A stretch of 64,000 bases of DNA from Synechococcus sp. WH 8016 (GTDB lineage Bacteria > Cyanobacteriota > Cyanobacteriia > PCC-6307 > Cyanobiaceae), in assembly GCF_000230675.1 (NCBI RefSeq), contig NZ_AGIK01000006.1, forward strand, positions 89,039-153,038. Direction: 5' to 3'. Shown in pieces: positions 37,546 to 46,721 of this stretch (positions are counted from its first letter, which is position 1; every line of letters begins with the position of its first letter). A program made the translations under genes and the position numbers. Below the pieces are notes generated by a model, which saw only the letters and a program-made list of their open reading frames with translations, did not search any database and was not told the origin of the DNA.

Positions 37546-38292
37546 TTAACGGGTGCTGAGCATTGAGCCTGCCACGATGATCAGCACGCGTAGGACTTCG
37601 ACACTGCCAACCACGGCCAGACCCAGCCAGAACTTCTTAACCCAGGCTGGTGGCTCTTTGATCCATGCGGGAGTGACACTGCCGCCAGCCATGTCGCGGG
37701 TTTGTAGCTTTTGTTCCCATTGCATGTCACGCCAGTCGCTCCCATAACGCGGGAAGCGCTGGTAGATCGGCATTTCACCGGTTGCAGCGCCAGGTAGGAC
37801 CCTGGAGCGTTGGTTTGGAACCTGGTCGTAGCCAAAGGAATCCATGTATTCGCTGCTGTCGAGCAGAGCATCGACAAAGCCAGCAAACCCGCGATTGCCA
37901 ATCACAATCGACCAGCTCAGGCGTTCCCCTTCTCCATGAACAGAGCGTCCAAGGATCCGGCCAACAACCTGGTCAACTAAGCGGTAGTTGCTATTGCAGG
38001 ACACGTATCCCTCGGTGAAGCGACGGGATAGCAACAGGCCGCGAATGAAGTCACGCATCGTGATGCTTCCGTTGCGCAGTTGCGACTCCAGAAAAGGCTC
38101 CCTGTCTGCCGTCATGGCATGAAAGAAAACCTGTTTGTAAGCGCTCTCTATCTGACTCGTGAGCGACGTCCAGTTTTCTCCGTTCGCTGCTGCTGCGATC
38201 ACTGTTTGATCGATCGGTGCCTCCAGGCCTCCAAGATCTCCAACACGTTGATTTTGGCTGGTGAGGGGATAGTCAAGCCGTGGGAGAGGCAT
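37546..38292 (-). CDS. cpcL: Rod linker with C-terminal membrane helix (CpcL/CpcG2 type)
   Basis: 248 residues from ATG 38292 (M-P-L-P-R-L-D-Y, typical of CpcG/CpcL). PF00427 domain at about 20-165. Instead of the core-binding tail of CpcG1, residues about 221-242 form a hydrophobic helix flanked by Lys/Trp and Arg. CpcL-type linkers anchor core-less rods to the thylakoid, delivering energy to photosystem I. The frame is open to 38658, but the extra part overlaps the upstream gene and lacks linker features. Confidence 0.85.
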   Translation of the reverse strand: MPLPRLDYPLTSQNQRVGDLGGLEAPIDQTVIAAAANGENWTSLTSQIESAYKQVFFHAMTADREPFLESQLRNGSITMRDFIRGLLLSRRFTEGYVSCNSNYRLVDQVVGRILGRSVHGEGERLSWSIVIGNRGFAGFVDALLDSSEYMDSFGYDQVPNQRSRVLPGAATGEMPIYQRFPRYGSDWRDMQWEQKLQTRDMAGGSVTPAWIKEPPAWVKKFWLGLAVVGSVEVLRVLIIVAGSMLSTR

Positions 38293-38381
38293 TAGGTGTA
38301 TTTGCGCATTTACAAGGCAGACAGTCTCCCGCGAGTCGTCAAAAAGGGTGGGGATTCCTTCGTCTCTCTTTACGATAAGAA

Positions 38382-38984
38382 TTACAAAAACGGTTTTCGA
38401 TCGGTCTGAAATCCCTTCATTTGCTTGATGAGGTGGTCGAGGGCACTCTCTAGCAAGCTCACATCCTGGTTCGGTCCGTCCTTGGAATAGGCCTTGCATG
38501 CCAAATCGCGAAGCTGGGTGAGGGCGACCAGTAAGGCAGGGACAGGGACCTTTAGAACGTCGTAGAGCTCTTGCATGGCGTCGAGCCCAGCAGGATCGGT
38601 GAACCTGGTCTCGCCTGCGGCAACGGCATAGAGGCTGATCCTTAAGAAGTGAAAGCAATCACGCCAGCAAGCATCAGCACGCTCCTGAGGGAAAAGAGCG
38701 CCTCCGGGGCGAACGAGGTCTGGTTGTTGCGCTAGGAGTGCTTCCCGAGCGCTGTCAACCAAACCAGGAACTTGGCTTTGCAGCTGGATCAGCGGAGCTG
38801 GCTTCACTCCTGAGTGCTGGCAAGCAGCGGTGATTTCTTCTGCCGTTAGGAGCCTCGTCTCATCGTTTGCTTGAGCCAGGGTGGCTCTGAGATCACTGTT
38901 GAGCGATTGGCGATCTAGTAGGCCAAAAATCTGCGCTCGTTGGGCTAAGGCCCGAATCTGTTCGGAAGATAGGGGCGAGGTCAT
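38382..38984 (-). CDS. Divergent phycobiliprotein-like protein (beta-type), 200 aa
   Basis: Residues about 60-165 follow the phycobiliprotein fold. Q-Q-P-D-L-V-R-P-G-G then A-D-A-C-W-R-D matches the RpcB stretch [10 protein letters not shown] then A-A-C-L-R-D, so Cys106 equals the beta-82 bilin Cys and Asp109 is kept. The N-terminal 50 residues and the lack of the beta-153 Cys differ from true subunits. It could bind one bilin, or act in assembly. Its ATG overlaps the previous stop (4 nt). Confidence 0.65.
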   Translation of the reverse strand: MTSPLSSEQIRALAQRAQIFGLLDRQSLNSDLRATLAQANDETRLLTAEEITAACQHSGVKPAPLIQLQSQVPGLVDSAREALLAQQPDLVRPGGALFPQERADACWRDCFHFLRISLYAVAAGETRFTDPAGLDAMQELYDVLKVPVPALLVALTQLRDLACKAYSKDGPNQDVSLLESALDHLIKQMKGFQTDRKPFL

Positions 38985-39430
38985 GCCGTGATGGCCGGAC
39001 TTAAAAGCTGCTCATCAATGATCGGCGAAGCGGTGAGCCAGCCGTGCCTCTCTAAATAAAAAGCCCATGTGATCTCTGCCCCAAGGCCAGGGCAGTGGCC
39101 TGGTAAAGCTTTGGCAATGTCAACGGGAACGCCCAGTTCGCTCAATAAAGGGACGATCCCTTGAGACGAGTCGATGCTGGTTGACCGAATCGCAGCACCA
39201 ACAACCCAGGTGAGGCGCGTTGCATCGAGAGCATCCCGGTTGCTCTCGCAGGCCAAAAGAATGTTGCCTGGTTCTTTCAGGCCCAGCAGGGTGTCTCTCC
39301 AAAGCTTGAGGTCGTCAGCTTTGAGGTTGATCCTCAACACCCCATCTCCAATGGAGTGTTGACATTCATTTTCAGGTTGAATCTTTTGGATCAGAGCTCT
39401 GATCGCGGAGTCGGCTGCACCGTTCATCAC
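38981..39430 (-). CDS. Conserved phycobilisome-locus protein of unknown function, 149 aa
   Basis: A soluble alpha/beta protein with Cys at 23, 60 and 112, G-L-G-A-E-I-T-W-A-F-Y-L-E-R near the C terminus and no signal or membrane segment. Coupled by a 4-nt overlap to the phycobiliprotein-like gene downstream, which suggests the two products work together. Not recognised. Confidence 0.55.
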   Translation of the reverse strand: MMNGAADSAIRALIQKIQPENECQHSIGDGVLRINLKADDLKLWRDTLLGLKEPGNILLACESNRDALDATRLTWVVGAAIRSTSIDSSQGIVPLLSELGVPVDIAKALPGHCPGLGAEITWAFYLERHGWLTASPIIDEQLLSPAITA

Positions 39431-39590
39431 AACAGCTCAGATCGAAGAATCTTATCTCTGCTCCTTAAAGGCGTTGAGGATGGCAGCACGTTGCCTTGCG
39501 AAAGGAACCAGCCGTTGGTGCAGGCGTCTCCTTCAAGAGGTTTGAGATCACTGTGGACAAGTTGTTTGTGATCGATACCATCGGCTTTCG

Positions 39591-40040
39591 ATGAGCTCGG
39601 AGTTCACGCCAATGACCATTTCTAGTCAAGACATGGTTCAGCAGTTGAGCGGACAACTGCACTTGGTCAGTGAGATTGCAGAATCTTTGACGCTCAGATT
39701 GCTTGCACTCGAAGAGCGATTTAACGAACTCTCAGAGAAGTTGGACTCTGTTGAGCCGGAACAAGCTGATGATTCCGATAGCTTTTTATTGCTCGCTGAT
39801 AGCAGTGACCGTCTCGTGCAACTCCGCGGTTTGCTGAATGAGCAAGCCAAAGATGAGTCGCATAGCGAGGTGCCTCGACTCGAAGTGGTAATCGATTCTC
39901 ATGTCGACTCAGACAACGACATGGAGGAGCCGGAGGATTTTGATCTGGAACAAACTGTGTATGTCAACGATTCACAGGAACTGCCCTCAGAAAGCGCGGA
40001 TCCAGACCTCGAACAGAGCGACGAACTGATGTCAGCTTGA
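39591..40040 (+). CDS. Acidic coiled-coil protein at the edge of the phycobilisome locus, 149 aa
   Basis: The N-terminal half (about 10-60) is a heptad-rich coiled coil; the C-terminal half is strongly acidic (Asp/Glu-rich) and probably disordered. No Cys. Divergent from the 38981-39430 gene; convergent with and overlapping the 40032 gene by 9 nt. Function unknown. Confidence 0.5.
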   Translation: MSSEFTPMTISSQDMVQQLSGQLHLVSEIAESLTLRLLALEERFNELSEKLDSVEPEQADDSDSFLLLADSSDRLVQLRGLLNEQAKDESHSEVPRLEVVIDSHVDSDNDMEEPEDFDLEQTVYVNDSQELPSESADPDLEQSDELMSA

Positions 40041-40286
40041 GTGGCTTGCTCCATCCAGGTTGAGCAAGCGAACCCTAAAAATCGCGATCTGACGAGCTTG
40101 CTCGGGCTCAGCCTGGAGGAAGGGATGGTCCTCCATCTTTTCAATGACTGCATCGATACGTTGGTCAATCGAAAGATCAGCAAATTGCTCAGCTTTGGCT
40201 AAGTGCTTCCAGGTTCGGTCGAACACCATCGCAAATCCGTCGGGATTATTGAAAGTGCGATCGTCATCGATCGGTACGCGAATCAT
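40032..40286 (-). CDS. Conserved hypothetical protein, 84 aa
   Basis: A small soluble protein starting M-I-R-V-P-I-D-D-D-R-T-F at ATG 40286, with W-K-H-L-A-K-A and a helical C-terminal half. The frame is open to 40358, but those 24 residues translate the tRNA-Phe-derived repeat, so the shorter start is right. It is the last gene before the repeat that bounds the island. Confidence 0.55.
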   Translation of the reverse strand: MIRVPIDDDRTFNNPDGFAMVFDRTWKHLAKAEQFADLSIDQRIDAVIEKMEDHPFLQAEPEQARQIAIFRVRLLNLDGASHSS

Positions 40287-40301
40287 CGACTGTTGCTTGC
40301 A

Positions 40302-40329
40302 AATGCCAGAACCCAGATTTGAACTGGGG
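40302..40329 (-). repeat. Direct repeat of the tRNA-Phe 3' end (attachment-site-like)
   Basis: 28 bp identical except one base (40310) to 42933-42960, which holds the acceptor and T-arm part of tRNA-Phe plus 2 bp. Same orientation. Together they bracket 2.6 kb, as expected for an element that integrated at the tRNA 3' end and rebuilt it. Confidence 0.85.
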
Positions 40330-40682
40330 GCGTTTCGACAAATTGCCCCTTCAAGCATTCAAATTGGTTGAGCAGTCATGCCGAAAAGCGCCTAGGAGGC
40401 GTTTCCCTTGCTGCTGATCCACCTCTCCCCAGCCGAAAGGCATGGTGTCGGGTAGGCCCATGGCACTTCTGAGGGGTGCATGGACCGAACAACTCTATGC
40501 CTCGCTCGAGTCTGCAGAGTTCATGCGCTGACGCCAGGCCTCGCGCTTCTTTGCATCGATTCAGGCGGCAAGAATGGTGCTCATCCATCCAAATCAGTTT
40601 GGTTGGTAGAAAGAATATGATGAAATGTTCTTGGATTAGACGTGGTGAAGTGAGTTTTTGAGCTTGGCTTTAGCGCTTGTTT
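40330..40682. other. 353-bp stretch inside the island without a gene
   Basis: Only short chance frames are seen. No recombinase remnant or repeat is recognised apart from the boundary repeat just to the left. Confidence 0.5.
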
Positions 40683-41348
40683 CTAGCGCTTCATATAAGC
40701 ATTGGCGTATTGATCAATAACGCTTGGGTCGTAATGGTGGGATGACAGGACTTCGGTGATTCTATGGGCCATGGCCTTGGATGTTGCTGAATATCGATTG
40801 CCTAATGGTTTCAGTTTTTTCCCTTGTTCTCTCAATGTAGGGATTTTGCTGGCTTGATACTGCTCCTCCGCTAGATCGATCATGTCTCCACTGCTGTTCT
40901 CAAGCCACCAGTGATAATCATCAGTTTCTTCAAGCTTACGCGAACCTCTGATGCAGTCAAAGTCTTTCCAAAAAAAGCGATGTAACGTATGCATGACAAA
41001 CAAGTGCCACCCTCTCGTTTGATGGGGCGAAGCAGGGAGAGAGTCTTTTGAGGACTGCTTTTGAGCTTCTTCTGTTTGGAAGGATTCGCCAAACTCTCTT
41101 TCGATCTCAAGAGTGGAGTGCAACCATTTTTTCCCTTTAGCTCTCTTTTCTTGAAGCAATCCCATTGGATTGATATAGAGGTCGAGGAAGCACTGAGAGA
41201 TCGTGAGGATGTTTCGATCTGTGGAAGGGATGGAGAGATCACCGCTGCAAAATTGATCTGATGGAAAGAGTCCATCTGTATGGGGCTTTAAGACCCTCTT
41301 CCCGTCAATGCAAAGATGACCAGATCGACTCGAAAGAAGAAAACCCAT
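40683..41348 (-). CDS. Orphan island protein, 221 aa
   Basis: A soluble protein with Trp, His and Lys clusters (W-H-L-F-V-M-H-T-L-H-R-F-F-W-K-D-F; Y-H-W-W-L-E-N). A glycosyl- or sulfotransferase-like look is possible, but no diagnostic motif is seen. AT-richer than core genes. Alone on its strand inside the tRNA-Phe island. The N-terminal start is uncertain. Confidence 0.45.
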   Translation of the reverse strand: MGFLLSSRSGHLCIDGKRVLKPHTDGLFPSDQFCSGDLSIPSTDRNILTISQCFLDLYINPMGLLQEKRAKGKKWLHSTLEIEREFGESFQTEEAQKQSSKDSLPASPHQTRGWHLFVMHTLHRFFWKDFDCIRGSRKLEETDDYHWWLENSSGDMIDLAEEQYQASKIPTLREQGKKLKPLGNRYSATSKAMAHRITEVLSSHHYDPSVIDQYANAYMKR

Positions 41349-41608
41349 GTGGTTTGGTTAAAGCTTCCCTGATTGAATTGATATTGCAAGTTTACCTTGT
41401 GGCTGCTCGATTTTATTGGTTTTTAACGACTTCTAGGGATCTCATCCATTGATGTTGTTCCGCCCATCTTATTCCGCCCATCCTTCGTCGAGCGACGGGC
41501 TTCACCCCAGGCTTTGATTGGCCACAGGATCTAGATGAAAAGGGAACAGTGCAGGTGGGATCGATTGTTTGAATGTTTGGCAGGAGAGGGGGTGCCGATT
41601 CGTTCTCT

Positions 41609-42148
41609 TCAGGTTTCTGAGCTGTTCCAGCCAAAAACCTGAACCATTTGTGACCTCAGTTGTGCGGTTGTTTCCAGCGCAGGAGAGAGGCTGCGTTCTC
41701 GTTGAGGGCTTTGCTTCATGACATAGTCGAGGTCCTGTAAGAGCATGGAATTCATGTTCATGGCAAGGATGCACTGTGCATTCTCGCAGTGATTCTGCTT
41801 TGTATCGTTGTACATGGACACAACATCTTTGATGTAATCAATAAAGACCTTTCTTGACTGTTCCATTGTTAAGACCTGCTCTTGATTCCATCCAAGAAAT
41901 GCAATGAGTTGATGGCATGAGCTAAGAGCAGCAATGCTGTGCTCGGTTTCTTTGAAGTATGTTTTAATAAATGCTGCGATGTTGGCGATGCAAAATTGCA
42001 TTCCAAACACCATGCTATCGGCTTGTTCTAAATCATCTTGAATTCTGTCCCAAGTAATGCGCGCAATGCGGTCGTCTGGCTGCATCTCAGCTAGCGCTGC
42101 CAATTGGAGCGACCTTGAAATAAGTTCTTTATTTAGCTTGCTATTCAT
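41609..42148 (-). CDS. Orphan island protein, 179 aa, helical
   Basis: Almost entirely helical by pattern: repeated Leu/Ile/Ala segments with polar spacing, Cys at 53, 78, 145 and 150 region, and no membrane segment long enough to be certain. ATG 42148 start. Separated by 260 nt of non-coding sequence from the other island gene on the same strand. No family recognised. Confidence 0.45.
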   Translation of the reverse strand: MNSKLNKELISRSLQLAALAEMQPDDRIARITWDRIQDDLEQADSMVFGMQFCIANIAAFIKTYFKETEHSIAALSSCHQLIAFLGWNQEQVLTMEQSRKVFIDYIKDVVSMYNDTKQNHCENAQCILAMNMNSMLLQDLDYVMKQSPQRERSLSPALETTAQLRSQMVQVFGWNSSET

Positions 42149-42614
42149 GGATCTCTAGCAAACACGATGGTCGATGACATCACTCATGAGGCTAAGTACC
42201 TCTGCTGCGGATTGGTCATGGCTGAGCCGAAGAGAGGGTGTCTGATGATCTTGAGTCTGCTCTCGTCCAATTGTGCATGAGCCAACGCAGGCGCGTCGTT
42301 TTTCATGCGCAACTGTTTTCATGCGCAACTGTGGAGACTGTCATTGCTTGGAAAATTGGTGGTTGAAGATGATATTTGGCTTGTGGGAATCGCTCAAGCT
42401 TTAGCGCAGTTGCTTCTGTCATTTCCTTATGGGTGAGTGGTCTGGCTCCTGCCCCTTCATTCAAGGGTTCAGGCGTTTCATCGCTCTATTGCTGAGGTCA
42501 TGAAAGACGGCGAGTCAATTCTCGGATTGTTCCTGTCTGCAAGGCATGGCGTGACGACTTCGGAATCCATTGGTGTGACAGCTTCGGCAAGATGGGATCT
42601 ACAGCGTTTGCTTT
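42149..42614. other. 466-bp stretch inside the island, mostly non-coding
   Basis: Contains a short weak plus-strand frame (42437-42643, 68 codons) and a two-copy 16-bp tandem repeat at 42300-42331. Nothing else is recognised. Confidence 0.5.
42300..42331. repeat. Two-copy 16-bp tandem repeat
   Basis: The unit TTTTCATGCGCAACTG occurs twice head to tail without mismatch, inside the island and upstream of the 64-codon ORF at 42615. Confidence 0.85.
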
Positions 42615-42809
42615 ATGACATACGAGCAAGAGGTCATCATTAAGTGCGCCATCAAGGGCGTCCTTGGCGGTCTTGACAGGAAAATGACGTCTGAGGAGCT
42701 TGATGAGTTGCTGAACGGCTCACAGGATTGGAGAAAGCATTTGGTGATTGAGGAGATCACAGAGGTGGCCACCATCCATGCAGGGCGCCGTCGTCCAGAA
42801 ATCGACTAG
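42615..42809 (+). CDS. Possible small island protein, 64 aa
   Basis: M-T-Y-E-Q-E-V-I-I-K then helix-rich, with E-E-L-D-E-L-L-N-G-S-Q-D-W-R-K, and a basic end. The length and composition are compatible with a real small protein, but no ribosome site is convincing. Low confidence. Confidence 0.3.
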   Translation: MTYEQEVIIKCAIKGVLGGLDRKMTSEELDELLNGSQDWRKHLVIEEITEVATIHAGRRRPEID

Positions 42810-42934
42810 CTCTTACGGCTCTGCCGTTGTACGAGCGACTCCAAATCAGGTAGCTGTTGGCGATTGGCAGCACGCCTACAGCTTCCAATGCCCATGGAGC
42901 GGTGACTCCATCGCGTCGATCAAGATTCAGTCAA

Positions 42935-43007
42935 TGCCAGGACCCAGATTTGAACTGGGGACACGGCGATTTTCAGTCGCCTGCTCTACCAACTGAGCTA
43001 TCCCGGC
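42935..43007 (-). tRNA. tRNA-Phe (anticodon GAA)
   Basis: A 73-nt cloverleaf on the minus strand: acceptor GCCGGGA pairs with TCCTGGC (one G-T), D arm GCTC/GAGC, anticodon loop CTGAAAA (GAA), T arm CCCAG/CTGGG, discriminator A. It forms the boundary of the phycobilisome rod region and of the small island. Confidence 0.96.
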
Positions 43008-43037
43008 ACGTCGTTTTCACGACAACGGAATCTTAAA

Positions 43038-43667
43038 TCACGGGGTGCGCCCCAGACAGATCAATCCCCTGACCTCAAACCCAGCATGTTTCAACGTCTT
43101 CAATGCTTCTTGGGCCGTAGCTCCACTGGTGAGGATGTCATCGACAATCCATGTGGGCCTTGCCGCCACGCACCTGGATCGTTGGTCTGGATCGATGGCG
43201 AAGGCAGATTTCATGTTCACCAGCCGCTGACGACGACTGAGGTGGTGTTGCCCCACGGTGGGCCGACAACGTTTCAGCAGTGCCTTCGTGGTGCGTCCAA
43301 GGCTTCGGCAGATCAATGCCGGCAGAGGATTGGCTCGTTTTACCGCTTTCCAACTGGGGATCGGAACCAAAAGAGCCTTGGCCGGAAGGGTTGGCTGCAG
43401 AGCGAAGGTGATGGCCTTCAGGACTGATAAATCTTGATTGAGCCTCAGGCGCAGGATGTGTCGGCGAAGCTCTCCTCGATACCAACCGGCCGCGTTGAAG
43501 CGAACAGGAGTGATGCCTCGCAGGCCTCTTTCCACAAGGCCCAGCCTTTGAGAGCACTCACTACAGGGATGATCCGCTTGTGGATGGGGTTGGATGGCCT
43601 TCTTGCAAATCGGACAAGAAGGCACAACGAACAGGTCTTTCAGGCAATCGTGAAGTGCAACTAGCAA
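43038..43667 (-). CDS. comF: ComF family phosphoribosyltransferase-like protein
   Basis: 209 residues. An N-terminal zinc ribbon (C-P-I-C ... C-S-E-C, about residues 18-39) precedes a PRTase type I domain with the PRPP-binding loop I-V-D-D-I-L-T-S-G-A-T near residue 175. ComF is needed in the cytosol for uptake or processing of transforming DNA; the window also has dprA at 53312. Start ATG 43667. A single-gene unit. Confidence 0.9.
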   Translation of the reverse strand: MLVALHDCLKDLFVVPSCPICKKAIQPHPQADHPCSECSQRLGLVERGLRGITPVRFNAAGWYRGELRRHILRLRLNQDLSVLKAITFALQPTLPAKALLVPIPSWKAVKRANPLPALICRSLGRTTKALLKRCRPTVGQHHLSRRQRLVNMKSAFAIDPDQRSRCVAARPTWIVDDILTSGATAQEALKTLKHAGFEVRGLICLGRTP

Positions 43668-43686
43668 AGCGTCAGAACGACTGCCT

Positions 43687-43974
43687 TCAGGATTCCCCTT
43701 TGCTGTCGTCAGACGGCATGGCTCTCAGCATGGCCACCATGGTGCGGTGGGCGTCCTCACTGTCAGTGAGGGTGTGATCAAACGGGATGCGGACGGTTTT
43801 TCCGTCTACTTCAAGGCTCATCGCATCAGCGCTAACGGCCGTCATGGTGGCGATGTTGGCAGCACTCACTCCTCCGTAATGGAGGGCGTACTGAAGCACT
43901 GCATCGCCATGGTCATCGTTCATGTGACGACAGATGCGTTCGCTAACAGCGGGGGTAAGCGGATCAGCGGTCAT
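43687..43974 (-). CDS. DUF2470 domain protein, 95 aa
   Basis: A small soluble protein matching the DUF2470 domain: H-M-N-D-D-H-G-D-A-V-L-Q-Y near the N terminus, then A-D-A-M-S-L-E-V and V-R-I-P-F-D-H. In other proteins this domain sits with haem-utilisation or pyridoxamine-oxidase-like domains and can bind haem. Stand-alone here. Confidence 0.82.
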   Translation of the reverse strand: MTADPLTPAVSERICRHMNDDHGDAVLQYALHYGGVSAANIATMTAVSADAMSLEVDGKTVRIPFDHTLTDSEDAHRTMVAMLRAMPSDDSKGES

Positions 43975-44010
43975 GGTTGAAGGGGAGAAGGTTAAGGGCG
44001 GGGGATTGAC

Positions 44011-44124
44011 TCAGCTAAAGCGTTGCCAGAGCAGAAGGGCGAGCCGAAACCCGCTGAATCCCACATATCCGGCAAGCACGATGAACAGGCCAATGGCAAG
44101 GCCGTCACGAAGTCGGTTGGGCAA
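44011..44124 (-). CDS. Possible tiny membrane protein, 37 aa
   Basis: An open frame from TTG 44124 (or an uncommon upstream start) encoding P-N-R-L-R-D-G-L then one membrane helix (about 9-33, rich in Leu, Ile, Val, Phe) and W-Q-R-F-S. The basic N terminus suggests it faces the cytoplasm. It sits between the DUF2470 and FGGY kinase genes. Low but real support from the clean single-helix layout. Confidence 0.4.
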   Translation of the reverse strand: MPNRLRDGLAIGLFIVLAGYVGFSGFRLALLLWQRFS

Positions 44125-44142
44125 GGGTTCGGGGATGCTGCC

Positions 44143-45414
44143 TTAATTCTCCCCTAGATGGATCGTCTTGTCTGGTGCTTGTACAGCCTGAAGAGCTAAA
44201 CGAGCAACTCCGGCGGCTGGAGGTGTGTTGCAACTGCGGATCGGAACACCGAGTTGGCGCTCGCGCAGGCGACGCCATTGAGGATTGCGCGCTCCACCGC
44301 CAAGGGTCACGATCTTCTTAGGAGGATCAGCTCCAAGGCTGGTGAGGCGTTGCCATCCCGCCTGTTCGATTTGGGTTAACCCCTCTAAAAGGCCGTGCAG
44401 ATAGAGGGCATCGCTGACTGGGCGGGGCGTGAGGATGGGTTCAAGCTGGGGGTCATCAACGGGGAAGCGCTCTCCGCATCTTGGAAGGGGTCGCAGCTTT
44501 AAGCCGCTGTCCTGATCAGGATCGATCTGACGGCTCAGTTCCGCGAGGTCGATGTCGGGAAAGAGTTGCTGCAGCACGGCAGCACCAGCATTGGAGGCTC
44601 CTCCGCATAACCAACGCCCCCCCACGCGATGGGTGGAGGTTCCTGAACCTGGAGCGATGGGCTGATTGGTGAACCGCTTGAGCACCAAGGTGCTTCCCAG
44701 CACTGTGATGCCCTCGTCGTCGTCAGCATCAGCTGTGAGAACGGCCGCGTTGGAATCGGTTGTTCCGGCAACGATCAGCAGATCCTCTGGCAGGTCTAGA
44801 TCTTTCGCGCGTTGGGGCGCCAGGGGCCCAAGCACGGAGCCACTGGTTCGAATGTTTGGAAGTGCATCCCGCCAGGGTTGGCTGATGAAGGTGTCCGGCC
44901 AGGCATTTTGGCCGAGGTCCCATCCCAGTCGAAGGTTGTTGCCTTCCTCCCCATCGCTCCAATTGTCAAGAAGCCATCCGCTGATCCAGTCGGCTTGATG
45001 GCGTAGCAGGAGAGGGGCTTGGTGTTGCTCGACTAGGTGTAGCACCCGCGCGAGGCTTCCACTGGCGCTGGAAGCTGGTCCACCCTGTGGAATCAAGGCG
45101 CGGAGCTGCTCAACGACGTTTGGGCATGCGAGCGAATAGGGCATGGCCTCAGCAAGGGGCAGGCCCTGTTGATCACAGGCCAGCAATGTTCCTGAGGTGC
45201 CGTCCACGGCGATGGCCTTGAGGCGATGTCGGTAGTCGGGCTTAAGGAGCCCGATCAGTTCAACACATCGGTCTCGCCAATCAAAGGGGTTATGCAGACC
45301 GATTTGATATGGCGCACTTTCGGTCTGGAGCAGGGCACAGCTGCAGTCGATGACAGCAATGCGGACACCGCTGGTGCCTAGGTCAATGCCGAGCACCAGC
45401 GGATCTTGGCTCAT
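44143..45414 (-). CDS. FGGY-family carbohydrate kinase
   Basis: 423 residues of the FGGY sugar kinase fold. The phosphate-1 site G-I-D-L-G-T-S-G-V-R is at the N terminus, A-V-D-G-T-S-G-T with the catalytic-type Asp follows near residue 70, and the C-terminal adenosine motif G-G-G-A-R-N-P. Cyanobacterial relatives of this length phosphorylate D-ribulose or xylulose; the substrate cannot be read here. Lies 10 nt after metK on the same strand, so likely cotranscribed. Confidence 0.85.
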   Translation of the reverse strand: MSQDPLVLGIDLGTSGVRIAVIDCSCALLQTESAPYQIGLHNPFDWRDRCVELIGLLKPDYRHRLKAIAVDGTSGTLLACDQQGLPLAEAMPYSLACPNVVEQLRALIPQGGPASSASGSLARVLHLVEQHQAPLLLRHQADWISGWLLDNWSDGEEGNNLRLGWDLGQNAWPDTFISQPWRDALPNIRTSGSVLGPLAPQRAKDLDLPEDLLIVAGTTDSNAAVLTADADDDEGITVLGSTLVLKRFTNQPIAPGSGTSTHRVGGRWLCGGASNAGAAVLQQLFPDIDLAELSRQIDPDQDSGLKLRPLPRCGERFPVDDPQLEPILTPRPVSDALYLHGLLEGLTQIEQAGWQRLTSLGADPPKKIVTLGGGARNPQWRRLRERQLGVPIRSCNTPPAAGVARLALQAVQAPDKTIHLGEN

Positions 45415-45424
45415 GGTCTTGCGT

Positions 45425-46684
<1,260 letters not shown>

Positions 46685-46721
46685 AAGGGTTTCGGGCGTG
46701 GTGGGATTTTACGGGTTGCCC

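Larger units (their letters stand above)
40302..42960. mobile_element. Cryptic tRNA-Phe-flanked genomic island (about 2.6 kb)
   Basis: Bounded by the tRNA-Phe gene on the right and a 28-bp copy of its 3' end on the left. Contains orphan ORFs only (40683, 41609, 42615), visibly AT-richer sequence and long non-coding stretches; no integrase, transposase or phage gene. Fits a decayed or non-autonomous integrative element at the edge of the pigment locus. Regions of this type are known to start at tRNA-Phe and in some strains carry recombination genes. Confidence 0.65.
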
